In this document: positions 1-8,530 of the stretch, piece by piece
How the letters are laid out: every line of letters begins with the position of its first letter
How positions within the stretch are numbered: the first letter of the stretch is position 1
Assembly: GCA_009917455.1 (NCBI GenBank)
Contig: QZDS01000002.1
Span: 248,001 to 312,000 of the forward strand
Source of the DNA: a bacterium 1xD8-48
GTDB lineage: Bacteria; Bacillota; Clostridia; Lachnospirales; Lachnospiraceae
Direction of reading: 5' to 3'
Length of the DNA stretch: 64,000 nucleotides
Position numbers and translations under genes: made by a program
Notes under the pieces: generated by a model
Databases searched by the model: none
What the model was told of the DNA's origin: nothing
The model's input: only the letters and a program-made list of their open reading frames with translations

Positions 1-1
1 C

Positions 2-1417
2 ACGGAAAAGGAACGGTTCATAAAGAAACGAAAGCAAATCGCGGCGGGCTATGTGGCTTTGAGCACCGCTTTTTATCTGGCGGCGAGTTATCTGCCTGAG
101 CTGGTTTTGTTTTTGTATGGAAACCTGGAAGGAATGCTGGAAAGCAGAAGAAGTATTCTGCCTCTCTTTTTCAACTTATGTCTGATATTGTTTTACTGCC
201 TGTACTTTTATTCCGGAAAAAAGAGTAAGGTTTTTTATGTGGTTTTTACATTTTACACACTGAGCGAGCTCATCCTGTTTACGCTTCATTCCCTGTTCGT
301 AGCATTTTTTGGCGGAGTGTCCGATATGCTTACGGAGAAGATTATAGAGGGAAATGAATTTTTTATTCAAAACTATATACTGATATTAGAAATCTTTCAG
401 TTTTTTTGGAATTTATCCTTTCAGATAGCGATTTGCCTGATTTTTTATCATATAACTAAAATATTAAAACAAAATTTAATATATAATAACAGAGAACTGA
501 GCAGGGTGCAGGAGCTGTTTCTGGCGGTTCCAGTCGCAATGGGAATGAGTATAGGAATATTACTTCGCAGCATAATGTATTCCTACAAAGATTTGGAAAG
601 TCAGTTTCTGATGGACAGATATCCCGAAACCCGCCTGCTAATCCCTTTATTGTCGGGACTGTGCATTGTTTCCATTATTCTGAGCGTTATAATGCTGCGT
701 AAGCTTGTGGAAAGCGGCGAAAGGGAAATGCTGGTGGAGATTTACCAGAACCGTATCTGCGATATGGAAGAGCATATGAAAGACGTGGAACACCTTTACG
801 ACGGGATTCGCGGAATGCGCCATGATATGAAAAACTACGTGGCGGATTTGGAAATTCTTTTACAGCGTGAGGGGAAGGACTGCGGAAACTACGGCGGGGA
901 AGTTCAGAGATATCTGGACGGGCTGTATCTTTCCATGGAAGAGCTGGATATGAAATGCAGCACGGGAAACCCCGTTACGGACGTGGTAATCAGCCGAAAG
1001 ATGCGGAAAGCGTCGAATGCGGTACAAAATAAAAACCGGAGGGAAATTCCTTTTGAATGTAACTTTGTTTTCCCCGAAGGGCTTGGCATCAGCGCTTTTG
1101 ATTTGAGTATTTTGCTGAACAACGGGCTTGACAATGCGCTGGAAGCTTCGGAAAAGGAGGATAAGGGGTATATCCGGTTAGACTCTTACCGGAAAGAAAA
1201 CATGTTTTTTATAGAAATCAGAAACGCTTTTTCCGGAAGCCTGATATTGGATGAAACCGGAAAAAACCTGCTCACAGACAAAAAGGATTTATCCGCACAT
1301 GGATTAGGTATAAAGAATATGAAAAACTGTGCCGAAAAATATTATGGCACGCTGAGGTGGGAAGTCAGGAATCAGGAGTTTTTACTGGCCATAATGCTTC
1401 AGGGGAAGGAGAAATAA
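2..1417 (+). CDS. GHKL-domain sensor histidine kinase, AgrC-like (5' partial)
   Basis: Sensor kinase of the peptide-quorum/LytTR type. The frame is open from base 2, and the GTG at 53 has no convincing ribosome binding site, so the true start probably lies left of the window. The basic N-terminal tail is followed by about six hydrophobic segments (roughly the first 230 residues), then a coiled stretch and an H-box (RHDMKNY; His codon at 821-823). The C-terminal HATPase_c domain shows an N-box (LLNNGLDNALEAS) and a G-box (HGLGIKNMK). These proteins normally phosphorylate a LytTR response regulator, whose gene would lie outside the window. The stop codon directly abuts the next start, so the two genes are probably cotranscribed. 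The family is clear; the signal is unknown. Confidence 0.88.
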   Translation, partial: TEKERFIKKRKQIAAGYVALSTAFYLAASYLPELVLFLYGNLEGMLESRRSILPLFFNLCLILFYCLYFYSGKKSKVFYVVFTFYTLSELILFTLHSLFVAFFGGVSDMLTEKIIEGNEFFIQNYILILEIFQFFWNLSFQIAICLIFYHITKILKQNLIYNNRELSRVQELFLAVPVAMGMSIGILLRSIMYSYKDLESQFLMDRYPETRLLIPLLSGLCIVSIILSVIMLRKLVESGEREMLVEIYQNRICDMEEHMKDVEHLYDGIRGMRHDMKNYVADLEILLQREGKDCGNYGGEVQRYLDGLYLSMEELDMKCSTGNPVTDVVISRKMRKASNAVQNKNRREIPFECNFVFPEGLGISAFDLSILLNNGLDNALEASEKEDKGYIRLDSYRKENMFFIEIRNAFSGSLILDETGKNLLTDKKDLSAHGLGIKNMKNCAEKYYGTLRWEVRNQEFLLAIMLQGKEK

Positions 1418-2158
1418 ATGGGTTTAAACGGAATCAGTTCACTTATTACACAAAACCGGCTTATCAGCCGTGCAAAATCCCGGTCAAGGTCTCAGGGCGC
1501 GGCCGTTGGCTCTGTGCTGAACAGCAGCAGAAACAGCGGTAAAAACTCTGTGCTGGACGCCATTAAGAACCAGTCTAGGAAACAGAACGGCTTAAGCGCT
1601 GCCGACGCAAAATCAAAGGAATATTATACCACAATAAAAAAGGCGGCAGGGAGCCTTCAGAGCTGTGTAAAGAATCTTCTGGATTTACCGGAGAAAGAAT
1701 GGGATAAGATGACGGAAGAGGAGATTACGGAGTACAGGGAAAACGCGCTTTCAAAAGTCAATAGTTTCGTCAATGACTTTAACGTCATGGTAAAAGGCAT
1801 GAGGAACGAAGGTGGAAAGGTCAACCAGATTTACTTAAGCCAGCTTAAGAACTATTACAACAACGCAAAGTCCGATTTGGAAAAGCTGGGGATTACCATG
1901 AAGGATGACGGAACGCTTTCGGTGAACCAGGAGGAATTTAAGAAAGGCGACGTCCAGAAGATAAAGAAAGTTCTGGGTTCCTCCGGCTCTTTCGTTGACA
2001 ATGTGGGAAAACGCGCAAAGGATGCTCAGGCAAACGCGGAAACAAATCTTTCGGTTTTAAATAAGACGCAGTATGCGGGGAGTTATACTTACGACAAGTA
2101 CGGAAGCGATATCTTTGATATGCTGACGGGAGGAAGCAAGTATAGTTCGAAAGGGTAA
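1418..2158 (+). CDS. Uncharacterised protein with FliD C-terminal-like segment
   Basis: A 246-residue protein with no hydrophobic segment or signal peptide. It begins directly after the kinase stop, with GGGGAAGGAG in the kinase 3' end as ribosome binding site. The N-terminal third is Ser/Arg/Asn-rich and looks disordered. Residues about 60-210 look mostly helical. The segment with FVNDFNVMVKGMRN, then LGITMKDDGTLSVN and a following VQKIKKVLGSSGSF, resembles the end of the flagellar cap protein FliD (a helix, a 'LGIT..DGTLS' hairpin, then a helix counting residues before a filament-facing region). No other flagellar gene is nearby and the filament-cap core is absent, so it may only share this fold. 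Function is not assigned. Confidence 0.7.
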   Translation: MGLNGISSLITQNRLISRAKSRSRSQGAAVGSVLNSSRNSGKNSVLDAIKNQSRKQNGLSAADAKSKEYYTTIKKAAGSLQSCVKNLLDLPEKEWDKMTEEEITEYRENALSKVNSFVNDFNVMVKGMRNEGGKVNQIYLSQLKNYYNNAKSDLEKLGITMKDDGTLSVNQEEFKKGDVQKIKKVLGSSGSFVDNVGKRAKDAQANAETNLSVLNKTQYAGSYTYDKYGSDIFDMLTGGSKYSSKG

Positions 2159-2180
2159 CAAATTAACAGATATTATCAGA

Positions 2181-2212
2181 AAACGGCTCGGGATAGTTCC
2201 CGGGCCGTTTTT
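2181..2212 (+). terminator. Rho-independent terminator after the kinase/FliD-like pair
   Basis: A 12-13 bp stem (AAACGGCTCGGGA pairing with TTCCCGGGCCGTTT, one G-U pair) with a three-base loop runs into a T5 tract. It separates this unit from the LytTR operon. Confidence 0.85.
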
Positions 2213-2219
2213 GACGCCG

Positions 2220-2250
2220 GCATCTTAACCGTGATAAAGCGCATCTTAAC
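2220..2250 (+). promoter_or_regulatory. Tandem LytTR-type binding sites
   Basis: Two identical copies of GCATCTTAAC start 21 bp apart (2220-2229 and 2241-2250), about two helical turns, so on the same DNA face. They end ten bases upstream of the predicted -35 box of the LytTR operon. LytTR proteins bind pairs of direct repeats with this spacing, so autoregulation by the downstream regulator is the simplest reading. Confidence 0.65.
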
Positions 2251-2260
2251 GGAACCGGCA

Positions 2261-2288
2261 TTGTAGGAAAACGGGAACGTGTTACAAT
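2261..2288 (+). promoter_or_regulatory. Promoter of the LytTR/DUF3021/ABC operon
   Basis: TTGTAG at 2261-2266 and TACAAT at 2283-2288 are separated by 16 bp. The weak -35 box fits a promoter that depends on an activator at the adjacent direct repeats. Confidence 0.6.
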
Positions 2289-2326
2289 ATAGTTAAAGAC
2301 AGAAACAGACAAAGGGGCTTAGCTAC

Positions 2327-2782
2327 ATGAAACTGACGATGAACAGAATCACGCAGGGCGAGGATGAGGTAATCATCAAATATCATGAGATAAACGAGCA
2401 GATTGAAGCGATTGCCGGACTGGTACAGGGGGAATCGCAGAAGATAAGCGCATACGCGGATGGTCAGACGTTTCTTTTACTGCCGGAGGATATTCTCTAT
2501 CTGGAAAGCGTGGACGGGGCTACCTTTGCCTATCTGGAAAAACAGGTATACAGGGTGCAGATGAGCCTTCTGACGGCGGCGGCGTGTTATGACAGCAGAG
2601 GATTTTTCCGCTGTTCAAAGTCCATGGTGATTAATATTTACAGAATCAGCCATTTACAGAGCAAGCCAGGCAGCCGCATATGCGCCACAATGGAAAACGG
2701 CGAGGAAGTGATGATATCCAGAAAATATGCAAAAGGACTGAGGCAGGTACTGAAAGGAGGCGGGAGCAGAGATGAAGAGTAG
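2327..2782 (+). CDS. LytTR DNA-binding transcriptional regulator
   Basis: A 151-residue stand-alone LytTR regulator without a receiver domain. The N-terminal 45 residues are a short lead-in; residues about 45-145 form the LytTR domain with the typical ILYLESVDG strand and a RCSKSMVINIYRISHL core, ending in ISRKYAKGLRQVL. Such proteins pair with a DUF3021 membrane partner that is thought to sequester or modulate them. The DUF3021 gene overlaps by 11 bp here, and an ABC exporter follows. AAAGGGG is the ribosome binding site. The tandem repeats at 2220-2250 are the probable target. Confidence 0.9.
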   Translation: MKLTMNRITQGEDEVIIKYHEINEQIEAIAGLVQGESQKISAYADGQTFLLLPEDILYLESVDGATFAYLEKQVYRVQMSLLTAAACYDSRGFFRCSKSMVINIYRISHLQSKPGSRICATMENGEEVMISRKYAKGLRQVLKGGGSRDEE

Positions 2783-3242
2783 GTTTTTGGGCTGGTTTAA
2801 GAGATTTGTAAGCAAGGAAATAATGATAGAATATAAGTCATGTCTTTATTTCGCCTGCATTCTGTTTTTCTATTTTATGTGGCTGCTCTGTAAGGGGATA
2901 TATTCTGCCAGTATTTTGTTTATGTTTGAAATGATATTGGCGGCTTACTTCGTGGGATATTTTCAGGTATATGTATTCCGGAATTTTGACGAGGCGGAAC
3001 AGATTGAAAAAAAAGGCGTTCTGGGAATTATATTCGGCATCAGCGTTTACGGCGCTGTTTCCTATTTGCTTGGCTGGTTTGAGAAGAGCCCTGGAGCTAG
3101 CCTGTGGTTTTCGTTCTATATGCTGATTGTTTATGTATGCGTCTTTTTGCTGAACAAGGCAAAAAGGACCATTGATACCAACAATTTAAATAAAATGCTG
3201 TCAGAGTTCAAAAAAGGAGAGGCAGGGGAAAGAAATGAGTGA
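2772..3242 (+). CDS. DUF3021 family membrane protein
   Basis: A 156-residue integral membrane protein with four predicted transmembrane segments (around residues 25-42, 47-68, 83-103 and 111-132) and short charged ends, the size and topology expected for DUF3021. It overlaps the LytTR gene by 11 bp and the ABC ATPase gene by 8 bp, so translation is probably coupled. In known LytTR regulatory pairs the membrane partner inhibits the regulator. That role here is inference from the gene pair, not from residues. Confidence 0.82.
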   Translation: MKSRFLGWFKRFVSKEIMIEYKSCLYFACILFFYFMWLLCKGIYSASILFMFEMILAAYFVGYFQVYVFRNFDEAEQIEKKGVLGIIFGISVYGAVSYLLGWFEKSPGASLWFSFYMLIVYVCVFLLNKAKRTIDTNNLNKMLSEFKKGEAGERNE

Positions 3243-4104
3243 AAAAATAAAAGCGATTGAAATCAGTAATCTCACAAAGTCCTACGGGAAAAAACGGGGT
3301 GTAAAAAACATTTCGCTGACGGTGGAGGAGGGAGATATTTTCGGATTTTTAGGCCCGAACGGCGCGGGAAAATCCACCACCATACGAAGTATGTTAGGGC
3401 TTATCCGTTTTCAGGAAGGGGAGATAAAACTTCTTCAAAAAGACGCGGTAAAAAACCGCAGAGAAGTTTTAAGCCGCGTAGGTTACATGCCTTCCGAGGC
3501 CATGTTTTATCCGACGATGAAGGTAAAGGATGTGATTTCCTTTGCGGCGGAAGCGAACGCGGCAGGCGGAGGAACGAAAAGGGCGGACTGCGCCGCAGAA
3601 GCAGAGAGGATTTGCGAGCTGCTTAAGGTGGACAGGGAAAAGAAAATAGAAGAGCTGTCCTTAGGAAACCGCAAAAAGGTCAGTATAGTCTGCGCCATGC
3701 AGCACAGGCCGAAGCTGCTGATATTAGACGAGCCCACTTCCGGCCTTGACCCGCTGATGCAGGAAGCCTTTTTTAAACTGTTGCTGGAATATAACCGTCA
3801 GGGAACCACCTGTTTTTTATCTTCCCACGTGATTTCGGAGGTCAGGCGATACTGCGTAAACGCGGCGATTATCAGGGACGGCTCAATCATCAGAGTCGAT
3901 ACGGTGGAGAATCTGGCGAAGTCAAATCTGCGGCGGATTAAGCTGACGGAAAACAAAGAGGTGAAGGACTTTGCCTATACAGGAAGCATGAAAGAACTGC
4001 TGAAAGAGCTGGAAGGGCGGAACATAGAGGATTTGCTGATAGAAGAGCCGTCTCTGGAGGAGCTGTTCATGCATTATTATGAATCGGAGGATAAGCAGAT
4101 ATGA
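3235..4104 (+). CDS. ABC transporter ATP-binding protein
   Basis: A 289-residue ABC-2-type ATPase. Walker A is GPNGAGKST at about residues 40-48, the signature is LSLGNRKKVSI and Walker B is LLILDEPTSGLDPL, followed by the H-loop in FLSSHVISEV. A C-terminal accessory region of about 70 residues is typical of exporters of antibiotics, lipids or peptides. It overlaps DUF3021 upstream by 8 bp and the permease downstream by 4 bp (ATGA). The substrate cannot be read from the sequence. Regulation is expected from the LytTR operon promoter. Confidence 0.93.
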   Translation: MSEKIKAIEISNLTKSYGKKRGVKNISLTVEEGDIFGFLGPNGAGKSTTIRSMLGLIRFQEGEIKLLQKDAVKNRREVLSRVGYMPSEAMFYPTMKVKDVISFAAEANAAGGGTKRADCAAEAERICELLKVDREKKIEELSLGNRKKVSIVCAMQHRPKLLILDEPTSGLDPLMQEAFFKLLLEYNRQGTTCFLSSHVISEVRRYCVNAAIIRDGSIIRVDTVENLAKSNLRRIKLTENKEVKDFAYTGSMKELLKELEGRNIEDLLIEEPSLEELFMHYYESEDKQI

Positions 4105-4889
4105 TACTTTTTAAACATGAAATAAAATTAAATCTAAAATTAATAATTATCTGGTCGGCATGCGTGGGGTTTTCATGCTTTGGCTGTATCCTTCTTTTCG
4201 GCGGCCTGAAAGAATCTATGGGGGAGATGGCGGACGCCTATGCTCAGATGGGGACTTTTTCCTCGGCGCTGGGGCTTGACCGGATGAACGTCAGTACCAT
4301 GGAGGGCTTTTACGCCACGGAGGTGGCCCTGATTTATGCCATTGGAGGCGCGATGTTTGCCGCAATGGCGGGCGTATGTATGTTATCAAAAGAGGAGGAA
4401 GGACATACCTCGGAATTTTTAAACACGCTTCCTTTGGGCAGAGGATATATTGTATGCTGGAAATACTTATCAGCAGCGGCGATGATTCTGTTTTTCAATA
4501 TTTTATGTGTGGTATGGGAAGCTGCGGGTTTTGCACTGGCCGGGGAAATGCCGCCGGGAAAAAGCCTGGCGCTTTTCCACGGAGCACAGCTCTTGATGCA
4601 GCTTGAGGTGGGAAGCGTATGCTTTCTCCTTTCCTCCGTCTGCAAAAGGAAGCAGACCGGAGCGGCGCTGGGATTTGCGGTTCTCTTATATGTAATGGAT
4701 TTGATGTGCAGGATTGTGCCGGATATTGAAGATTTAAAATATGTAACACCCTATTATTTTTCCAATGCCACGGATATTTTTGCCGGCGGAAGAGTTGACG
4801 GCAGTATGGCAGCAGTGAGCGCCGCAGTGGCGGTGATTTCCTTTGGCGCTGCGATTGTGATTTATGGAAGAAGGGATTTGGCGGCGTGA
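4101..4889 (+). CDS. ABC-2 type transporter permease
   Basis: A 262-residue permease with six hydrophobic segments. The first, ending in CILLFGGLK, is followed by a long extracytoplasmic stretch, the arrangement of ABC-2 permeases of the NatB/BcrB kind. A cytoplasmic loop carries SKEEEGHTSEFLNTLPLGR, a motif common in this family. It is the membrane partner of the preceding ATPase through an ATGA overlap and is the last gene of the LytTR operon. The substrate is unknown; self-protection against antimicrobial peptides is a common role for this gene arrangement but is not shown here. Confidence 0.88.
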   Translation: MILFKHEIKLNLKLIIIWSACVGFSCFGCILLFGGLKESMGEMADAYAQMGTFSSALGLDRMNVSTMEGFYATEVALIYAIGGAMFAAMAGVCMLSKEEEGHTSEFLNTLPLGRGYIVCWKYLSAAAMILFFNILCVVWEAAGFALAGEMPPGKSLALFHGAQLLMQLEVGSVCFLLSSVCKRKQTGAALGFAVLLYVMDLMCRIVPDIEDLKYVTPYYFSNATDIFAGGRVDGSMAAVSAAVAVISFGAAIVIYGRRDLAA

Positions 4890-4920
4890 GACGGTTAAAT
4901 TTTTATCAGGAATAATATTA

Positions 4921-4950
4921 TTGTATATTTCCCCCGAAAAAAAACATACT
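4921..4950 (+). promoter_or_regulatory. Possible promoter of the oxoacid oxidoreductase operon
   Basis: TTGTAT (4921-4926) and CATACT (4945-4950) with an 18 bp spacer lie 46 bases upstream of the start codon. The match is moderate. Confidence 0.4.
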
Positions 4951-4996
4951 GTATCTGGAGACAACAGGATTTTCCTGAAAGAAAGGACAGTATGGA

Positions 4997-6109
4997 ATGC
5001 AGCAGGAGATAAGCGAAATAAAAGAAGAAAAACGGCTGCCTCTGCGCAGCGGCGGCAAGTATTATGAAATCCGTCTGGAAAGCATCGGCGGGCTGGGAGC
5101 CAATCTGTGCGGGAAGATGCTGGGGGAACTTGGCGTAAAGTATCTGGATTTGAACAGCGTGAGCTTTTCCAGTTACGGTTCGGAGAAGACGGGTACCCCG
5201 GTTAAGGGATACATCAGATATTGCGAAAAGGAAAAGGAAATCAGAATCCATTCGCCCATCATACGCCCGGATTTACTTGTAATTTTTCATCAGGCGCTGA
5301 TTCGGGATGAAAGAGTGTGGGAGGGCTGTGATGAAAATACAGATGTTATTATTGCGCTGGAGAGCGGACAGGAAAAGGCGGCGCGTATTCCCGTAAGGGT
5401 GAAATCCTGTTATGGAGTAAGGGCCCAGAAAATAGCCATGGAAACCCGTTCGCGGATTAACGTGGTGATGCTGGGAGCCATGGCCAGAGTGATGGGATTT
5501 ACGCCGCTTTCAAAGATTAACAGGATATGCGAAGACACGCTGGGAAAGAAATACCCGGACGCTCTGAAGGGGAATCTGGAGGGCATAAAACGGGGATATG
5601 CGGAAATAGAGGAGCTTGCCGGCGCGGGAACGGGGACGGATTCGCCGCAGAACCGGAGAAAGAGCGGTGGCCGTCCGTCCGCCTCCTCCATGCCGGAGGG
5701 CGGCATCAACCCCAGATTCGGAAGCACGGTGGTGGCCGATTTATCTCCCTCAAGGCAGGGCTATATCCCTGTTTTTATTAAGGAAAGATGCATCAACTGC
5801 GGATTTTGCGATTCCGCCTGCCCGGACATGGTGTTCCAGTTTGCAAAGGGGGAATACAAGGGACGGGAAATGATGGTGAACAAAGGGCTTGATTACTATC
5901 ACTGTAAGGGCTGCCTGCGCTGTGTGGATGTGTGTCCGGTGAATGCTCTGGTAAAGGGACTGGAAGCGGAGCACCCCGACAAAAAGTACTTCCTTCCCAA
6001 TCAGGATTTGATACGTAAGCCTGACTATTATATAGAAGCGGGACCTGACGGCTATATCACTTCGGAATCTTACCTGACAGAGAAAAGAATGGAAGGAGGA
6101 GAAGTATAA
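4997..6109 (+). CDS. 2-oxoacid:ferredoxin oxidoreductase, fused gamma-delta subunit
   Basis: A 370-residue fusion. Residues about 25-195 form the POR gamma domain (LESIGGLGANLCGKML near the start and SYGSEKTGTPVKGYIRY). A 50-residue low-complexity Gly/Ser/Arg linker follows. From residue 265 comes a two-cluster ferredoxin domain (CINCGFCDSACP and CKGCLRCVDVCP), which passes electrons out of the enzyme. The start has AAAGGA 11 bases upstream; an overlapping ATG at 4992 is out of frame and stops at once. The stop overlaps the alpha-beta gene start by one base. The enzyme would decarboxylate a 2-oxoacid to acyl-CoA while reducing ferredoxin; pyruvate, 2-oxoisovalerate or an aromatic oxoacid are all possible. 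Confidence 0.9.
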   Translation: MQQEISEIKEEKRLPLRSGGKYYEIRLESIGGLGANLCGKMLGELGVKYLDLNSVSFSSYGSEKTGTPVKGYIRYCEKEKEIRIHSPIIRPDLLVIFHQALIRDERVWEGCDENTDVIIALESGQEKAARIPVRVKSCYGVRAQKIAMETRSRINVVMLGAMARVMGFTPLSKINRICEDTLGKKYPDALKGNLEGIKRGYAEIEELAGAGTGTDSPQNRRKSGGRPSASSMPEGGINPRFGSTVVADLSPSRQGYIPVFIKERCINCGFCDSACPDMVFQFAKGEYKGREMMVNKGLDYYHCKGCLRCVDVCPVNALVKGLEAEHPDKKYFLPNQDLIRKPDYYIEAGPDGYITSESYLTEKRMEGGEV

Positions 6110-8352
6110 TGGAAAAACAGGTAATGGAATACGCAAGCGGAAATGAGATGGCGACGATTGCCATCAAACAGATAGGCTATGACCTGATGGGCTATTATCC
6201 AATCACCCCTTCCACTCAGATAGCAGAGGGACTGGATACCATGAAAGCGGGCGGGGAAACCGACCTGATTATGATAGCTGCGGAGGGAGAGCACAGCGCG
6301 GCAGGAATCTGCTATGGAGCGTCCGTGGGCGGCGGCAGGGTAATCAACGCCACCAGCGCAAACGGTCTTTTATATGCCCTGGAGCAGTTTCCGGTGCAGT
6401 CAGGAACCAGATATCCTATGGTGATGAATGTAGTGTGTCGGACCATTTCGGGGCCGCTGTCCATTAAGGGCGACCACAGCGACATTATGTTTATGTTAAA
6501 TGCCGGATGGCCTATTCTTTTTGCAAAGACGGCTCAGGAGGTATACGATTTCAACATGATTGCGCTAAAGCTGGCGGAAGCGGTGCGGCTGCCGGTAATC
6601 GTGGCTTACGACGGATTTTTTACCAGCCACCAGAAAAGAAGGTGTATGCGGTTTGAGCAGGAGGAGGCTGTGAGGGACTTTATCGGGGCGAAAAAAGAGG
6701 AGTATCCCTTCCTTGACTTGGAGCATCCGATTACCGTGGGCTCTTATATGAACGAACCGGATTTGATTGGCAACAGGTATCAGCTTCATCTGGCAATGGA
6801 GGAGGCCGACAGAAAGCTGCCGGAGTTTTTTGAGACTTACGGGAAAATGTCAGGGCGGAGCTATGATAAGGCGGAAGGCTATTGTCATGAGGACGCGGAC
6901 ACGATTTTAATTCTGCTTGGTTCGTCATACGAGACGGCAAGAGAGGCGGTGGACGAGCTTCGCAGTAAAGGAAAAAAGGCGGGCATCGTGACGGTTCATG
7001 CTCTGCGGCCCTTTCCCTGTGAGCAGGTTTATGAATACTGTAAGAATGCCTCCTGCCTTTTGGTGGCTGACAGGCAGGACAGCTACGGCGCGGGAGGCGG
7101 TAATCTGTCCATAGAAGTCCGGGCAGCCATGCAAAGATACGGCAGCACCGTCAAAATAAAAAGTCTGATTTACGGGCTTGGCGGCCTGGACTTTTTTGCA
7201 GAGGACGCCGTGCGGATGGCAGAGTGGGCGGAAAATCCTGATACGCCGGATTTTGGATATTATGGCGTGGATGGAAAATGTCCCGAAGCGGCAGGAGGCG
7301 GAAAAAAAGCCGACGCGCCTTTCTTCGCTCCTCTTACGGCAGAGAGGACAAGGATTGGCGCAACCTCTGTAACAGAGTCCGGGGAAGGCTTCGCCCAGGT
7401 GAGCGGCGGTACCCTGAATGCCACTGCGGCAGTTCCCAAGCGGCTGGCGCCAGGGCACGGCGCATGTCCGGGCTGCGGCATCCCCGTAAATATCAATCTT
7501 CTCCTGCGGGCCATAGAAGACCCTGTGGTGCTTCTTTTCCAGACCGGCTGCGGAATGATTGTCACTACCGCCTATCCCCGCACCAGCTTTAAGGTGCCCT
7601 ATCTTCATAATCTGTTCCAGAACGGAGCGGCGACGTTAAGCGGTCTTGCGGAAATCTGCTACCGGAAGCAGAAGAAGGGGGAAATTCCGCCCGGCGATAT
7701 CATTTTTGTAATGGTAAGCGGAGATGGCGGCATGGATATCGGTATGGGCTCTGCCCTGGGTACTGCGCTTCGGGGGCACCGTCTGATTTTGTTTGAATAT
7801 GACAACGGCGGCTATATGAATACGGGCTACCAGCTGTCCTACTCCACCCCCAGGGGAGCCAGAAGCGCCACCTCCCATGTTGGGAAAAATCAATATGGAA
7901 AGACCTTCTTCCATAAGGATATGCCCCAGATGATGGCGGCAACCGGCATTCCCTATGTGGCCACTATGGCGGAATCCAACCCTGTTGACTTTATCAAAAA
8001 GGCAGCCAAGGCGGCTTATTATGCCAAAACCACCGGTACAGCTTACGTGAAAGCCCTCTCCGCCTGTCCTTTAAACTGGAACGATACACCGGCGACCGAG
8101 CGCAAGGTGATTGCCTCTGCGGTGGACTGCTGCTTTTTCCCTCTTTATGAGGTGGAAAAAGGAAAAACAACGCTGAATTATAACCCGGAGCAGGCAGGGA
8201 AAAAAATACTGGTTCTTGACTGGCTCTCCATGATGGGGCGAACCAGACATCTGCAAAAGGAGGAGTACAGAGAAGTTGTGGAGGAGCTGCAAAGCGAAAT
8301 CGACAGAAGGTTTGCGCGGCTGAAGGCAAAATCGGAGAACCCGATTCTGTGA
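6109..8352 (+). CDS. 2-oxoacid:ferredoxin oxidoreductase, fused alpha-beta subunit
   Basis: A 747-residue fusion of catalytic subunits. Residues about 8-375 are alpha-like, with the pyrimidine-binding and CoA regions (YDLMGYYPITPSTQIAEGLD and a domain II stretch near residue 265). Residues about 445-690 are beta-like, with CPGCGIP at 453-457 and the thiamine diphosphate motif starting GDGGMDIGMGSALG. The partner is the gamma-delta gene directly upstream; the two overlap by one base. Together they have all four functional modules on two chains, unlike the single-chain clostridial pyruvate enzyme NifJ of about 1180 residues. A low-complexity linker around residues 385-430 joins alpha to beta. 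Confidence 0.9.
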   Translation: MEKQVMEYASGNEMATIAIKQIGYDLMGYYPITPSTQIAEGLDTMKAGGETDLIMIAAEGEHSAAGICYGASVGGGRVINATSANGLLYALEQFPVQSGTRYPMVMNVVCRTISGPLSIKGDHSDIMFMLNAGWPILFAKTAQEVYDFNMIALKLAEAVRLPVIVAYDGFFTSHQKRRCMRFEQEEAVRDFIGAKKEEYPFLDLEHPITVGSYMNEPDLIGNRYQLHLAMEEADRKLPEFFETYGKMSGRSYDKAEGYCHEDADTILILLGSSYETAREAVDELRSKGKKAGIVTVHALRPFPCEQVYEYCKNASCLLVADRQDSYGAGGGNLSIEVRAAMQRYGSTVKIKSLIYGLGGLDFFAEDAVRMAEWAENPDTPDFGYYGVDGKCPEAAGGGKKADAPFFAPLTAERTRIGATSVTESGEGFAQVSGGTLNATAAVPKRLAPGHGACPGCGIPVNINLLLRAIEDPVVLLFQTGCGMIVTTAYPRTSFKVPYLHNLFQNGAATLSGLAEICYRKQKKGEIPPGDIIFVMVSGDGGMDIGMGSALGTALRGHRLILFEYDNGGYMNTGYQLSYSTPRGARSATSHVGKNQYGKTFFHKDMPQMMAATGIPYVATMAESNPVDFIKKAAKAAYYAKTTGTAYVKALSACPLNWNDTPATERKVIASAVDCCFFPLYEVEKGKTTLNYNPEQAGKKILVLDWLSMMGRTRHLQKEEYREVVEELQSEIDRRFARLKAKSENPIL

Positions 8353-8473
8353 GCGGCATGGATGCGGAAGAAATTTTTCTTTAACGTTGGTTTTTTACCC
8401 GGAAGTTTATCTTATAACAGTATATTTATGAGATATTTTGGAATATTCTCTTAAGTATTTCTTAATTTTGGAA

Positions 8474-8501
8474 AAGAGGCCTTATAAAAGGCTTCTTTTT
8501 T
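8474..8501 (+). terminator. Rho-independent terminator after the oxidoreductase operon
   Basis: A ten-bp stem (AAGAGGCCTT with AAGGCTTCTT, one G-U pair) and four-base loop end in T6. The T tract overlaps the next promoter's extended -10 element. Confidence 0.85.
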
Positions 8502-8509
8502 GTTATACT
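8501..8509 (+). promoter_or_regulatory. Extended -10 promoter for the MBOAT/CotH leader RNA
   Basis: TGTTATACT is a TGn extended -10 element and lies right after the terminator. The -35 region is poor, as is common with extended -10 promoters. Transcription would start near 8516, giving a leader of about 190 nt. Confidence 0.5.
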
Positions 8510-8530
8510 AATAGGCAGTTAAAAACGACC

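Noticed and set aside
6925..7608. Minus-strand open frame of 227 residues within the oxidoreductase
   Set aside because: Shadow of the alpha-beta gene, which carries full catalytic motifs.
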